NCBI GenBank assembly: GCA_003456095.1
Contig: DMPF01000200.1
Coordinates: 1-15,046 of the forward strand
DNA: 15,046 nt
Direction of reading: 5' to 3'
DNA from: Bacillota bacterium
GTDB taxonomy: Bacteria > Bacillota > Dethiobacteria > DTU022 > UBA8154
A program made the translations under genes and the position numbers. The notes beneath the pieces were generated by a model, which searched no databases, had not been told where the DNA came from, and saw nothing but the letters and a program-made list of their open reading frames with translations. Within the stretch, counting starts at the first letter, position 1; each line of letters begins with the position of its first letter. Positions 7,064 through 14,822 of the stretch are shown here, piece after piece.

Positions 7064-7767
7064 TACCAGCTCACCTCATCGGGGGCGACCGGCGCCTCCA
7101 CACGGTATACTCCGGCCAGCTTGCCGTCTTTCATCTGAAAGACTCTGTCGGCCATTCCGGCAATGCTGGCGTTATGCGTGATCACCATCACCGTTTTGCG
7201 GTATTCCGCTTGAAATTTCTTTAACAGCTTCAGCACCTGGATCCCCGTGGCAAAATCAAGGGCGCCGGTAGGCTCGTCGCAGAGGAGCAGTTCGGGATTT
7301 TTCACCAGTGAACGGGCCACAGCCACCCGCTGCTGCTCCCCGCCGGAGAGCTGGGAGGGAAAATGGTCCGCCCGGTCAGCCAGACCCACTTCGTTTAACA
7401 GTGCCGCGGCATCAAGGGGGTTGTCAGCGATCTCCGCCACCAGCTGCACATTTTCCAGGGCGGTGAGGTTGGGCATGAGGTTATAAAACTGGAAGATAAA
7501 GCCCACAGTATGGCGGCGGTATTGGGTAAGCTGCTTTTCATCGGCCAGATGGAGCGGCTCCTTACGGAAATAAAGCTCCCCCGCGCTGACCTGATCCATA
7601 CCGCCGATCATGTTAAGCATGGTGCTCTTGCCCGAACCGCTTGGCCCCAGCACGACCACAAACTCACCCTCATAAATTTCGCAGTCCACGCCACGCAAGG
7701 CCTCTACGCGGACTTCCCCCATCTGGTACCACTTGCTTAAGCCTTTTCCCTGCAAAATCACCTGCAT
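7063..7767 (-). CDS. MacB/LolD-type ABC transporter ATP-binding protein
   Basis: A cytoplasmic ATPase of about 234 residues that powers the downstream permease. It shows Walker [10 protein letters not shown] (about residues 41-49), the Q-loop region [18 protein letters not shown] typical of the LolD/MacB/FtsE class, signature [15 protein letters not shown], Walker [13 protein letters not shown], and the switch histidine in VITHN. I chose ATG 7767-7765 ([10 protein letters not shown]) because AGGTGAGG lies 5 bases upstream and it matches the family start. An in-frame ATG at 7866 would add 33 residues but has no ribosome site. First gene of the exporter operon; its stop overlaps the permease start, so translation is probably coupled. 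Confidence 0.93.
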   Translation of the reverse strand: MQVILQGKGLSKWYQMGEVRVEALRGVDCEIYEGEFVVVLGPSGSGKSTMLNMIGGMDQVSAGELYFRKEPLHLADEKQLTQYRRHTVGFIFQFYNLMPNLTALENVQLVAEIADNPLDAAALLNEVGLADRADHFPSQLSGGEQQRVAVARSLVKNPELLLCDEPTGALDFATGIQVLKLLKKFQAEYRKTVMVITHNASIAGMADRVFQMKDGKLAGVYRVEAPVAPDEVSW

Positions 7768-7880
7768 GGGAGCCTCACCTGCCTTTTTGCTTAACACACC
7801 AGTTTGAAATTCTTCATTAACCAACAATTTTCCTTCAAGCATTACGGTCTTAATAGATCGCGGCATATAATAAATTTACT

Positions 7881-7907
7881 GGGCTTACGCCCTATTTTTG
7901 CTATAAT
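7881..7907 (+). promoter_or_regulatory. Promoter with palindrome upstream of the DUF3343 gene
   Basis: Extended -10 TGC-TATAAT at 7899-7907 on the plus strand. A perfect 12-base palindrome-like hairpin, GGGC-TTAC-GCCC (7881-7892), lies at the expected -35 and spacer position. No good -35 was seen. The palindrome may be an operator, because it sits in the divergent gap between the exporter operon and the DUF3343 gene. Confidence 0.45.
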
Positions 7908-7992
7908 GATTATGAGCCAACAGGAAGGACGAGGTTTTTGCAAGCAGCGGCAGGTTCCGCCATAAAATGTCAAAAGGGGCAGACAGTACAAA

Positions 7993-8220
7993 ATGGAGCA
8001 TTACTGTTATTTTACCTTCAGCAATACTTATCAGGCAATCAAGGCAGAGAAGCTGCTAACGGGGGAGAAATGGCGCTACAAGATGGTGCCGGTACCGCGC
8101 CGGATCAGCTCGAGCTGCGGCACGGCGCTGCGCTGCGCCCTGCCCGACGGGGAGGAGATTAAAGTCTTTTTGCAGGCTGGCGGTGTTTTAGTAGAGGGAA
8201 GCTACAAGGACAAAGAATAA
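7993..8220 (+). CDS. DUF3343 family small protein (putative Se/S carrier-like)
   Basis: A 75-residue soluble protein beginning MEHYCYFTFSNTYQAIKAEKLL and holding VPVPRRISSSCGTALRC, the hallmark SSCG cysteine motif of DUF3343 (PF11823). Members are often found next to selenium or sulfur genes and have been proposed to carry Se/S. Here yedE, a likely selenium transporter, is the convergent neighbour 14 bases beyond the stop, which supports that idea. The start ATG 7993 lacks a well-spaced ribosome site; AAAAGGGG lies about 14 bases upstream. The molecular function is not established. Confidence 0.85.
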   Translation: MEHYCYFTFSNTYQAIKAEKLLTGEKWRYKMVPVPRRISSSCGTALRCALPDGEEIKVFLQAGGVLVEGSYKDKE

Positions 8221-8234
8221 AAAGGTATTATGAT

Positions 8235-9320
8235 TTATGCAGGCGGGGAGACGGAAGAAGAGGCCTCCTCCTGCCGTGCCTGGCGCGTTACAAACCAGCC
8301 GATGGCAAGCAGTAAAATTAAGACGACAATGACCATAGCTTGCCCGCCTCCCGGAACTCCCGCAGGAGCGGCAGCCCAGCCAAAATTGTGCATAAGTGCC
8401 GCCCCGGCAACCAGGCCGAGGACTGTGGCTGTGGCATCAGCATTCCCTTCGCCGCTAAGAATAAGCTGACGCAGCGGGCAGCCGCCGGCCAGGACCGCGG
8501 CCAGGCCGACGATACCCATGCCCAGGAAGTTCCAAAGGTGAGCCGTATGGGCGACAGGCTGGCCCGCAAAGCCTGCGTTGAAATTGCCGAGAAGAAGGTT
8601 GCCGGCCAGCACCACCAGAAAGAGGGCAGCCACCCCGGAGAAAAGATGGAAGTCCCGGAAAAGGAAAATGTCACGAAACGCACCCATCGTGCAGAATCTG
8701 GTGCGCTGTGCCAGCACACCCACCACCAGGCCAGCGGCCAGGGCAGCAAAAAGCGGCGCCCGCATGGAGCCCGGCCCTTCCGCGCTGAAAAACACAAAGG
8801 CGGGAGCGGCTAAAAGCAGTAAAAACAGACCCAGGGCCAGCAGGGGGCCCACCAGGCCGCTTAGCCGCGGCTGCTTTTGCGACTGTCCCAGCGTATAGCC
8901 CTGCTTCAGGAAAAGGGTTCCCACCCAGATACCGAGCAGATAGCCGGGAAGGGCCACCAGGGCGTTCAAATCCCCGCCTGCCAGGCGCAGCAGCATGCGC
9001 CAGGGACACCCGAGAAAAATGAGCGCTCCCATCATCATAAAAACTCCCAGCATGAAACGCAGCATTACACTGGAACCGCCCGTGGAGCGAAACTCCCGGA
9101 ATTTCCATGCCGTAAGAAACGCTCCCAGGAGCAGACCGATAATCTCCGGGCGCAGGTACTGAACCATGGCGGCACGGTGCAGCCCCAATGCCCCGGCGAT
9201 ATCACGCAAAAAGCAGGCGATACAGAATCCCATGTTCGCCGGGTTGCCCAGCAAAACCAGTAAGATCGCGATAATACCGATAACAATACCCGCAACAACA
9301 AGAGCCTTCCTCTCACTCAT
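8235..9320 (-). CDS. yedE: YedE/YeeE family transporter, probable selenium transporter
   Basis: A 361-residue polytopic membrane protein with about 9-10 hydrophobic segments. It is an evident internal duplication: GFCIACFLRD (residues 31-40) matches RFCTMGAFRD (208-217), and LGCPWRMLLRLAGGDLNA (103-120) matches GGCPLRQLILSGEGNADA (279-296). Cysteines 105 and 281 lie in equivalent pore positions, as in YeeE/YedE sulfur-compound transporters. Length and the GEGNADA motif fit the branch associated with selenium metabolism. No selD, TusA-like yedF or selenocysteine gene is in the window, so substrate assignment rests on family and the DUF3343 neighbour. It starts at ATG 9320-9318 with AGAGGTGA 7 bases upstream. 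Confidence 0.88.
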   Translation of the reverse strand: MSERKALVVAGIVIGIIAILLVLLGNPANMGFCIACFLRDIAGALGLHRAAMVQYLRPEIIGLLLGAFLTAWKFREFRSTGGSSVMLRFMLGVFMMMGALIFLGCPWRMLLRLAGGDLNALVALPGYLLGIWVGTLFLKQGYTLGQSQKQPRLSGLVGPLLALGLFLLLLAAPAFVFFSAEGPGSMRAPLFAALAAGLVVGVLAQRTRFCTMGAFRDIFLFRDFHLFSGVAALFLVVLAGNLLLGNFNAGFAGQPVAHTAHLWNFLGMGIVGLAAVLAGGCPLRQLILSGEGNADATATVLGLVAGAALMHNFGWAAAPAGVPGGGQAMVIVVLILLLAIGWFVTRQARQEEASSSVSPPA

Positions 9321-9360
9321 AGATTATTCACCTCTTCCCAAAGATATTTTACCGTTTTGT

Positions 9361-9366
9361 ATTATA
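9361..9366 (-). promoter_or_regulatory. Possible -10 element of yedE
   Basis: A perfect TATAAT on the minus strand about 40 bases before the yedE start codon. The matching -35 position (TCCGCC) is poor, so an activator or an alternative promoter may be needed. Confidence 0.4.
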
Positions 9367-9508
9367 ACCCGTACTGTTGCCCAGGCGGAAATAGCAATTT
9401 TCGATAGCGGCAGGAATCTATATTGATGGAAGTTAAATTGTACCCCTAAATTTATGCTCTTTTGCCCTGAAAATCATAAATTCACTTTAAAAAACAATTA
9501 GGGAATGT

Positions 9509-9519
9509 TATACTATACT
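9509..9519 (+). promoter_or_regulatory. Possible fabI promoter with doubled -10
   Basis: Two overlapping TATACT hexamers (9509-9514 and 9514-9519) on the plus strand about 40 bases before fabI. The -35 region is AT-rich without a clear hexamer. No FapR-type operator was recognised. Confidence 0.4.
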
Positions 9520-9558
9520 CTCAGGATAAAGTGGCAACGGTAAAAGGGGGGGCAGCAC

Positions 9559-10326
9559 TTGCTCGAAGGTAAAACAGGCGCCGTATTCGGTGCGGCTAAC
9601 AATCACAGCCTGGCCTGGTTCATTGCCGAGGCCCTGGACAAGGGCGGAGCACGCCTGGCAATCTCCTGCCAGGGAGAGCGTTTTTTGCCCAAGCTGCAGA
9701 AGCTGGCCGCCGGTGCTCTGCAAAAGGAACCACTGCTCATAGCCTGCGATCTCCAGGAGGAGACACAGATTGCCGGCTTTTTTGACCAATACGCCGCCGC
9801 ATATGGCCGCCTTGATTTTCTTGTCCACAGCGTTGCCTTTGCCGCCAGGGAAGACCTGGAGGGAGCCTTTTTACAGACCTCACGGGAGGGATTTCGCCTG
9901 GCCATGGAGGTGAGCGTTTATTCCCTGCTTGCCATCAGCCGCGCGGCCGCTCCCCTGATGGGCGAGGGCGGCAGCGTTATCACCCTTACTTACCTGGGCA
10001 GCCAGCGTCATATGCCTCACTACAACGTTATGGGAGTGGCCAAAGCCGCCCTGGAGTCGGCGGTGCGCTATCTGGCAGGCGAACTGGGTCCACAGGGGAT
10101 CCGGGTAAACGCCATCTCTGCCGGCCCGGTAAATACTCTTTCTGCCCGGGGGATCAGGAATTTTTCCTCTTTCCTGCATAACGCTGCCGCAAAGGCGCCG
10201 TTGCGGCGCAATATCAGCGGTACGGAGGTGGGCGATACGGCGCTATTCCTATGCAGCGATCTTTCCCGGGGCATCACCGGGGAGATTATTTATGTGGATG
10301 CCGGTTATCATATCAGCGGCACTTAG
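9559..10326 (+). CDS. fabI: Enoyl-[acyl-carrier-protein] reductase (NADH), FabI
   Basis: A 255-residue cytosolic short-chain dehydrogenase that catalyses the last, NAD(P)H-dependent step of each fatty acid elongation round. It has GAANNHSLAW at the nucleotide site (10-20) and VHSVAFA (89-95). The FabI-specific catalytic pair is Y145 and Y155-x6-K162 in TYLGSQRHMPHYNVMGVAK, against Y146, Y156 and K163 in E. coli. The substrate loop SAGPVNTLSARGI is at 187-199. It starts at TTG 9559 behind a G7 run (9546-9552), 6 bases away. No other fatty acid gene is adjacent, so it seems to be transcribed alone or with HU, 142 bases downstream. Confidence 0.95.
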   Translation: MLEGKTGAVFGAANNHSLAWFIAEALDKGGARLAISCQGERFLPKLQKLAAGALQKEPLLIACDLQEETQIAGFFDQYAAAYGRLDFLVHSVAFAAREDLEGAFLQTSREGFRLAMEVSVYSLLAISRAAAPLMGEGGSVITLTYLGSQRHMPHYNVMGVAKAALESAVRYLAGELGPQGIRVNAISAGPVNTLSARGIRNFSSFLHNAAAKAPLRRNISGTEVGDTALFLCSDLSRGITGEIIYVDAGYHISGT

Positions 10327-10379
10327 GCAATGGACAATGGGCCATTATACATAATTTATTGCCGGTCCGGGGAATGATA

Positions 10380-10409
10380 TTGACGAAATAGTTAAAGGGA
10401 AATTTTACT
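10380..10409 (+). promoter_or_regulatory. Possible promoter of the HU gene
   Basis: -35 TTGACG at 10380-10385 and -10 TTTACT at 10404-10409 with an 18-base spacer, about 60 bases before the HU start. A short inverted repeat, AATGG-G-CCATT (about 10336-10346), lies upstream. Confidence 0.45.
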
Positions 10410-10468
10410 GTGCCTGCATAACAGCCGGTGCAGCCATCAAAACTAAAATAAATGAAAGGAGTATTAAA

Positions 10469-10750
10469 ATGACTACGGGAAAGGCAGAACTGGTAAAAGA
10501 GATTGCACAAAAAACAGGTATGACGCAGAAGCAGGGCGCAGAGTTTCTCAACGCTTTCCTGGAGACAGTGGAGGAGAAGCTGTCCAATGGGGAAAAGGTG
10601 CAGATCGTTGGTTTCGGCACCTTCGCATCACGTAACCGGGAAGCAAGGGAAGGAAGGAAGCCGGGGACAGGCGAGAAAATTACTATTCCGGCCAGTGTGG
10701 TCCCCTCCTTCAAGGCAGGCAAAAGCTTGAAAGAAAAGTTGAACTCTTAA
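10469..10750 (+). CDS. hup: HU-family nucleoid DNA-binding protein
   Basis: A 93-residue histone-like protein that binds and bends DNA as a dimer. It has the classic layout: MTTGKAELVKEIAQKTGMTQK, helical dimer core through FLNAFLETVEEKLSNGEKV, then QIVGFGTFASRNREAREGRKP leading into the DNA-binding arm (P near residue 63), TIPASVVPSFKAGKSLKEKL. Length is normal for HU (90-94). The start is fixed by AAAGGAG 7 bases upstream of ATG 10469. A strong terminator follows 40 bases after the stop, so the unit ends here. Confidence 0.96.
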   Translation: MTTGKAELVKEIAQKTGMTQKQGAEFLNAFLETVEEKLSNGEKVQIVGFGTFASRNREAREGRKPGTGEKITIPASVVPSFKAGKSLKEKLNS

Positions 10751-10790
10751 ATCAAGCAATTTACATTTTTCGACGGTATTGTGCGTAAAC

Positions 10791-10820
10791 AGCTCCACCG
10801 CCTCAGGTGGGGCTTTTTTT
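10791..10820 (+). terminator. Intrinsic terminator after the HU gene
   Basis: A perfect 9-bp stem AGCTCCACC / GGTGGGGCT (one G-U pair) with loop GCCTCA, followed by T7 (10814-10820). Read on the minus strand the hairpin is followed only by GTTT, so it would serve pyrE from the other side weakly at best. Confidence 0.9.
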
Positions 10821-10862
10821 GTGTAATACCATACAAATTTGCGGTAATTATCAGAAATTTCC

Positions 10863-11423
10863 TTAATAACGCTCCAGCTCTTCACGGGTGAGGATGGCAG
10901 AGAGGGACAGTCCTGCCTGCTCCAGGTTTTCCCTGCCCCCTTCCTGGCGGTCCACAATCACCAGCACACGCTCCACCATGCAGCCCAGTTCCTGCACAGC
11001 CCGCGCCGCCCGCAACACCGAGTCGCCGGTGGTAAGGACGTCATCCAGGAGCAGCACGGGCATGCCGGCACGCAGCAGCGGACCCTCCACCAGCTTGCCG
11101 GTGCCATGTTCCTTCGCCTGCGGGCGGACAAAAAAGCTAGCCAGGAGCCTTGGTGATCCCGGCTCAAAGCTCAGGGCGCTTACCACTGCCGCCAGGGGTA
11201 CCGCTCCCATCACCGGTCCGCCTACCGCCTCCGTCGCCAGCTTTTCTTCCTTGATCAGCTCAAGCACATAACGGGCCGTTTTATAGAGCCCCTCCGGCGT
11301 GAGTAAAACCTGCTTGCAATCCACGTAAAAATCGCTTTCCCGGCCTGAAGCAAGGCGCACGCGCCGCCGCTGGTAGGCCCGCTGGTAAACGAGTTCGATT
11401 ATCTCCCGTCGCAATCCTTCCAC
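10863..11423 (-). CDS. pyrE: Orotate phosphoribosyltransferase
   Basis: A 186-residue cytosolic enzyme that joins orotate to PRPP, giving OMP in pyrimidine synthesis. The PRPP-binding motif VLLLDDVLTTGDS is at residues 123-135. The catalytic flexible loop RPQAKEHGTGKLVEG (100-114) carries the expected K and H, and the N-terminal ASGRESDFYVDCKQ is the substrate-side segment. Length is slightly short for the family but complete. It starts at GTG 11423-11421 with GAGGAG 6 bases upstream. It stands alone, without other pyr genes or a recognisable PyrR attenuator, and converges with HU. Confidence 0.95.
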   Translation of the reverse strand: MEGLRREIIELVYQRAYQRRRVRLASGRESDFYVDCKQVLLTPEGLYKTARYVLELIKEEKLATEAVGGPVMGAVPLAAVVSALSFEPGSPRLLASFFVRPQAKEHGTGKLVEGPLLRAGMPVLLLDDVLTTGDSVLRAARAVQELGCMVERVLVIVDRQEGGRENLEQAGLSLSAILTREELERY

Positions 11424-11466
11424 CCTGTCTCCTCCTCGTGCGATCGTTGTTTAGGTTGTTCTCTAC

Positions 11467-11495
11467 AATATACCTCATACCACGGCAAGCCGCAA
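11467..11495 (-). promoter_or_regulatory. Probable pyrE promoter
   Basis: Minus strand: -35 TTGCGG (plus 11490-11495), a 17-base spacer, -10 TATATT (plus 11467-11472). The predicted start lies about 35 bases before the GTG start codon, leaving no room for a long leader. Confidence 0.55.
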
Positions 11496-11575
11496 GGATT
11501 TAGGATTCAGAGGAATTATACAATACGTATCCCGCGGAAACATCCCGCAAAAATGTTTTGACCACTGACCATTAT

Positions 11576-11609
11576 GCGGTTATTGCGGTATAGCGGTTAT
11601 TGCGGTATA
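11576..11609 (+). repeat. Two tandem copies of a 17-bp unit forming a promoter
   Basis: GCGGTTATTGCGGTATA occurs twice head to tail (11576-11592 and 11593-11609). Each unit holds TTGCGG followed by TATA. The duplication places TTGCGG of unit 1 exactly 17 bases from the TATAAT at the end of unit 2. Confidence 0.85.
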
Positions 11610-11611
11610 AT
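11583..11611 (+). promoter_or_regulatory. Promoter of the dehydrogenase gene, built from the tandem repeat
   Basis: -35 TTGCGG (11583-11588), a 17-base spacer and a perfect -10 TATAAT (11606-11611), giving a leader of about 50 bases to the GTG at 11667. It is divergent from the pyrE promoter, which uses the same -35 hexamer. Confidence 0.65.
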
Positions 11612-11666
11612 AGACGCCAAGCAGAAAAGGCAAAGTTTGACTATAGATTTAATCGGAGGTTTAACC

Positions 11667-12731
11667 GTGAAAAGTTATAAGATCGCCGTGATCCCGGGAG
11701 ACGGTTCAGGTCCTGAGATGGTAAGGGAGGGAGTCAAGGTCCTGAAAGTAGCGGCAGCCCGTTTTGCCTTTAGCCTTGATTTTACCACCTTCCCATTTGG
11801 CGGGGATTATTATCTTGAAAAAGGAGAGGTGCTTCCCTACGGCGCTATCGAGACGCTGCGGCAGTTCGATGCCATCTTCCTCGGTGCCATTGGCCATCCG
11901 GAGGTAAGGCCGGGTATCCTGGAAAAAGGGATCCTGCTGCGTATGCGCTTTGAACTGGATCAGTATATAAATCTGCGCCCCGTCAAACTTTTCCCGGGGA
12001 TCGATACCCCCATTAAGGACAAGGAGCCTGCCGACATAGATTTCGTGGTAGTGCGGGAAAATACGGAGGGCCTCTATGCCGGCAGCGGTGGTTTTCTGCG
12101 CCGCGGCACACCGCACGAGGTGGCGGTTCAGGAATCGATCAACACCCGCTTCGGCGTGGAGCGTTGCCTGCGTTATGCTTTCCGCTACTGCCGGGATCGT
12201 GGTAAAATGAACAAGCTTACGCTCTGCGGCAAGACTAACGTGCTTACTTACGCCTTCGATCTCTGGGAACGGGCTTTCCATGAGCTAGGCGCTGAATTTC
12301 CGGAGGTGGAGCGGGATTACGCCCACGTGGACGCCATCTGCATGTGGATGGTAAAAAATCCGGAGCAGTTCGATGTTATCGTCACCGACAACATGTTCGG
12401 GGATATCATTACGGATCTGGGCGCCATGATCCAGGGCGGCATGGGCATTGCCGCGAGCGGCAACATCAACCCGGAAGGGACCTCCATGTTCGAACCAATC
12501 GGCGGCTCAGCTCCCCGTTATGCGGGCAGGAATATGATTAACCCCTTGGCCTCCATCTGTGCCGGCGGCATGATGCTGGGGCATTTGGGGGAAAAAGAAG
12601 CGGCCTCCGCACTGGAGAGGGCTGTCATGGATCTCTGCGCCACAAAAATTAAAAGCCTGGCAGCAGGGCGTATGGGTTACAGCACCAGCGAAGTGGGCAA
12701 CCTGGTGGCAGATTACCTTTGTGGAAGATAA
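11667..12731 (+). CDS. Isocitrate/isopropylmalate/tartrate dehydrogenase family protein
   Basis: A 354-residue metal- and NAD(P)-dependent beta-decarboxylating dehydrogenase. [11 protein letters not shown] lies at residues 8-18, the substrate arginines in [20 protein letters not shown] (90-109), the metal-binding aspartates in [19 protein letters not shown] (240-258), and a cofactor loop [15 protein letters not shown] (279-293). The family includes LeuB, Icd, homoisocitrate and tartrate/malate dehydrogenases. [10 protein letters not shown] and DQYINLRP resemble the tartrate dehydrogenase branch as much as LeuB, so the substrate is open; automatic annotation would probably say 3-isopropylmalate dehydrogenase. 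The RY pair after GGSAP recalls the KY of NADP-dependent isocitrate dehydrogenase. Start GTG 11667 is chosen for its GGAGG site 7 bases upstream and the family N-terminus; an in-frame ATG at 11574 lies upstream of the promoter. No leuA, leuC or leuD is nearby. Confidence 0.88.
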   Translation: MKSYKIAVIPGDGSGPEMVREGVKVLKVAAARFAFSLDFTTFPFGGDYYLEKGEVLPYGAIETLRQFDAIFLGAIGHPEVRPGILEKGILLRMRFELDQYINLRPVKLFPGIDTPIKDKEPADIDFVVVRENTEGLYAGSGGFLRRGTPHEVAVQESINTRFGVERCLRYAFRYCRDRGKMNKLTLCGKTNVLTYAFDLWERAFHELGAEFPEVERDYAHVDAICMWMVKNPEQFDVIVTDNMFGDIITDLGAMIQGGMGIAASGNINPEGTSMFEPIGGSAPRYAGRNMINPLASICAGGMMLGHLGEKEAASALERAVMDLCATKIKSLAAGRMGYSTSEVGNLVADYLCGR

Positions 12732-12759
12732 AGCCCCACAACGTTAAACCTTACCAAGC

Positions 12760-13005
12760 TTAGCCTCCTCCCACGAAAGGGAATATATCGATTACATCGT
12801 TATCGGTTACAGTGGTATAAAAATCCCTCGTGCTTATCTCATTTATACGCAGCAGGGATACTTTTTCGGGTTTGATTTGCAACATTTCCAATACATCGTG
12901 GATGGTGCTCCCCTCGGGCAATGCCAAGGGGAGCCCTTTTTCCACATTATAGTTGTTTTTATAATTCAGCCTGAAAGTGGCATAAAGTTTTACGCGTATC
13001 CGCAT
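12760..13005 (-). CDS. MoaD/ThiS-family sulfur carrier protein
   Basis: An 81-residue ubiquitin-fold protein ending in ...FPFVGGG; the C-terminal diglycine is the site of thiocarboxylation in MoaD and ThiS. The N-terminus MRIRVKLYATFRLNY and the middle LPEGSTIHDVLEML fit the MoaD branch. It lies 18 bases downstream of the aldehyde oxidoreductase gene and is probably translated from the same message; AGGG sits 9 bases before its ATG. In this setting it most likely supplies dithiolene sulfur for the pterin cofactor of that enzyme (inference). It converges with the dehydrogenase gene, with 28 bases between the stops and no terminator visible. Confidence 0.88.
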   Translation of the reverse strand: MRIRVKLYATFRLNYKNNYNVEKGLPLALPEGSTIHDVLEMLQIKPEKVSLLRINEISTRDFYTTVTDNDVIDIFPFVGGG

Positions 13006-13023
13006 ACTCTTTCCCTAGCCTTG

Positions 13024-14727
13024 TTAGAATGGTATTGCTTTGTTTAACTCTGCTACCGTAATATCGAAGACGCTACCAGTAGGCGGTAGCGGCTCTGTTG
13101 TCATGAACTCGGGCAGGCAGTTTAGCTCCTCACCAATGCCGGCCGCAGCATTAAATTGTTTCTCCATGGCCAGGGTGTTAATACCGATGGAGAATAACTT
13201 GTTCGGATCCCAATCCCCGCCAAACCTGGAAGAGACCATATCCAGCAGGTGGCCCACATTGGCTGGATCAGCGGTGCAAAAGCCGGAAAAAATACACATC
13301 CCCAAGCTGTCAAAAGTGGCCATGCCCACCTGCAGGTGGGTGGATATCTCCACTTGGCCCTCTTTTTGCGTGGGGGCGACATTCTGTTCAAGGATGGAGT
13401 TGCCGCAGGTATGGTCCGCACCCATGGGGGAGGTCGCATAGGTAACGCCTGTTCCTTTTAAGGCACGGGGGTCATATCCGGCAATCGACTGCCCCTTGAC
13501 CGTGGGGATGCGTTTAACTCCCAGGTATTTTCCTGTCGCGGCTGTGCCTTGGCCCAGCACTTTCCCCAGTGCAGTGCTGTCGATCATCTCCTGGATCAGC
13601 GCCAGCGCGCCCTTATCGTCACCGAAAGGAATCTTGCCCGCTTCCATGCAGACGGCAATGGTGGCACCGGTCTCGATGGTATCAAGGCCGAAATCGTCGC
13701 AGAGCCGGTCGATGCGGGCAATGGTATCGAGGCTGCTGATACCGCAGTTGGCCCCGTTTAAGGCAATGGTCTCATATTCCAGACCGGAGGTGAGGTAACG
13801 GCCATTTTCATCATGGTAGATATTGGAACAACCGATGGGACAACCAAGCTGGCAGATATGGCCGGCTTTGCCGCCCCTTGCTCCCAGGATCTGGGCCATG
13901 TTCTCACCGCCGATCGCTTCCGCCCCGGCGAAGTTCCCGCTGCTGAAGTTGCGCGTGGGAAGCGCACCCATGGCATTGACAATATTTACCAGCACGGCGG
14001 TGCCCAGGGCAGGCAAGGCCTGACCGGAGACGGGGTGATCTTTAATCCCTTGCACGTAGCTTTTAACGGCATTGTTGAATTTTTCTTTGTCGCTGTATGC
14101 AACCTCTGCTGCGCTGCCCGGTTCCAGGACAATGGCCTTGAGTCCCTTGGAGCCCATCACTGCTCCCATACCGCCGCGGGCCGCTGCCCTGCTGGGATAG
14201 CCTTCGGTGTTGGTGATCTGCACAGTGGAGTTGCGGTAACCCCGCTCCCCGGTCCCCCCAATACTGATCACGCCGATCTTGGCACCGTATGCCTCTTGCA
14301 GGCGCGAGACCAGTTCATAGTTGTTCAGACCGGCATACTGCTCTCCAGGCAATAGCTGGACATTACCGTCACTGATCTTGAGGATGAAAGATTTGCCCGG
14401 TGCGGAGTTTTCCACAATGATCGCCCGTATACCCAACCGGGACATCATCCTGCCGGCTGTGCCGCCGACATTGGCCTCCTTGATTGTCCCGGTAAGCGGG
14501 CTCTTGCCGCCTACGGACAGACGCCCCGCAGTAGGGGCGTTGGTGCCCGCCAACAGGCCGGTACAGATCACAAGCTTATTCTGGGGGCCAAGGGGATCAC
14601 ATTTGGGGTCTACTTCGTCAGTTAGTATTTTGGCGATAAGGGCACGACCGCCATATAATGTGTAGTCATCACCTGGTGTTTCCAATTTCACGGCCCCAGA
14701 AGCCATGTCAACCCTTAAAAATTTCAT
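13024..14727 (-). CDS. Aldehyde:ferredoxin oxidoreductase family protein (tungsten/molybdenum pterin enzyme)
   Basis: A 567-residue enzyme of the AOR family (COG2414), which oxidises aldehydes to acids, or reduces acids, with ferredoxin through a bis-pterin tungsten site and one [4Fe-4S] cluster. The N-terminal domain has YGGRALIAK and LSVGGKSPLTGTIKEANVGG (pterin binding). Cluster ligands are C292-x3-C296-x3-C300 (HICQLGCPIGCSN), with C478 or C484 as the likely fourth. DDFGLDTIETG (344-354) and ATSPMGADHT (431-440) are the second and third cofactor motifs. The C-x3-C-x3-C spacing is that of the bacterial branch rather than C-x2-C-x3-C of Pyrococcus AOR. It starts at ATG 14727 with AAGGAGGGA about 8 bases upstream. 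It precedes the MoaD-like gene and follows alanine dehydrogenase on the same strand. The substrate is not determined. Confidence 0.93.
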   Translation of the reverse strand: MKFLRVDMASGAVKLETPGDDYTLYGGRALIAKILTDEVDPKCDPLGPQNKLVICTGLLAGTNAPTAGRLSVGGKSPLTGTIKEANVGGTAGRMMSRLGIRAIIVENSAPGKSFILKISDGNVQLLPGEQYAGLNNYELVSRLQEAYGAKIGVISIGGTGERGYRNSTVQITNTEGYPSRAAARGGMGAVMGSKGLKAIVLEPGSAAEVAYSDKEKFNNAVKSYVQGIKDHPVSGQALPALGTAVLVNIVNAMGALPTRNFSSGNFAGAEAIGGENMAQILGARGGKAGHICQLGCPIGCSNIYHDENGRYLTSGLEYETIALNGANCGISSLDTIARIDRLCDDFGLDTIETGATIAVCMEAGKIPFGDDKGALALIQEMIDSTALGKVLGQGTAATGKYLGVKRIPTVKGQSIAGYDPRALKGTGVTYATSPMGADHTCGNSILEQNVAPTQKEGQVEISTHLQVGMATFDSLGMCIFSGFCTADPANVGHLLDMVSSRFGGDWDPNKLFSIGINTLAMEKQFNAAAGIGEELNCLPEFMTTEPLPPTGSVFDITVAELNKAIPF

Positions 14728-14822
14728 TAAATAAATTCCCTCCTTGCATGTTGGATTATTAAACCTGCTAAAAGGTAATTTCTACATCGCTACGGTAACA
14801 TCCTTCAGAATTTTTAAAATAA

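Noticed and set aside
11706-12281. Minus-strand 191-residue frame opposite the dehydrogenase
   Set aside because: Antisense shadow of a clearly conserved enzyme; no plausible start signal or family resemblance.
13813-14355. Plus-strand 180-residue frame opposite the aldehyde oxidoreductase
   Set aside because: Antisense shadow of a conserved enzyme with no domain of its own.
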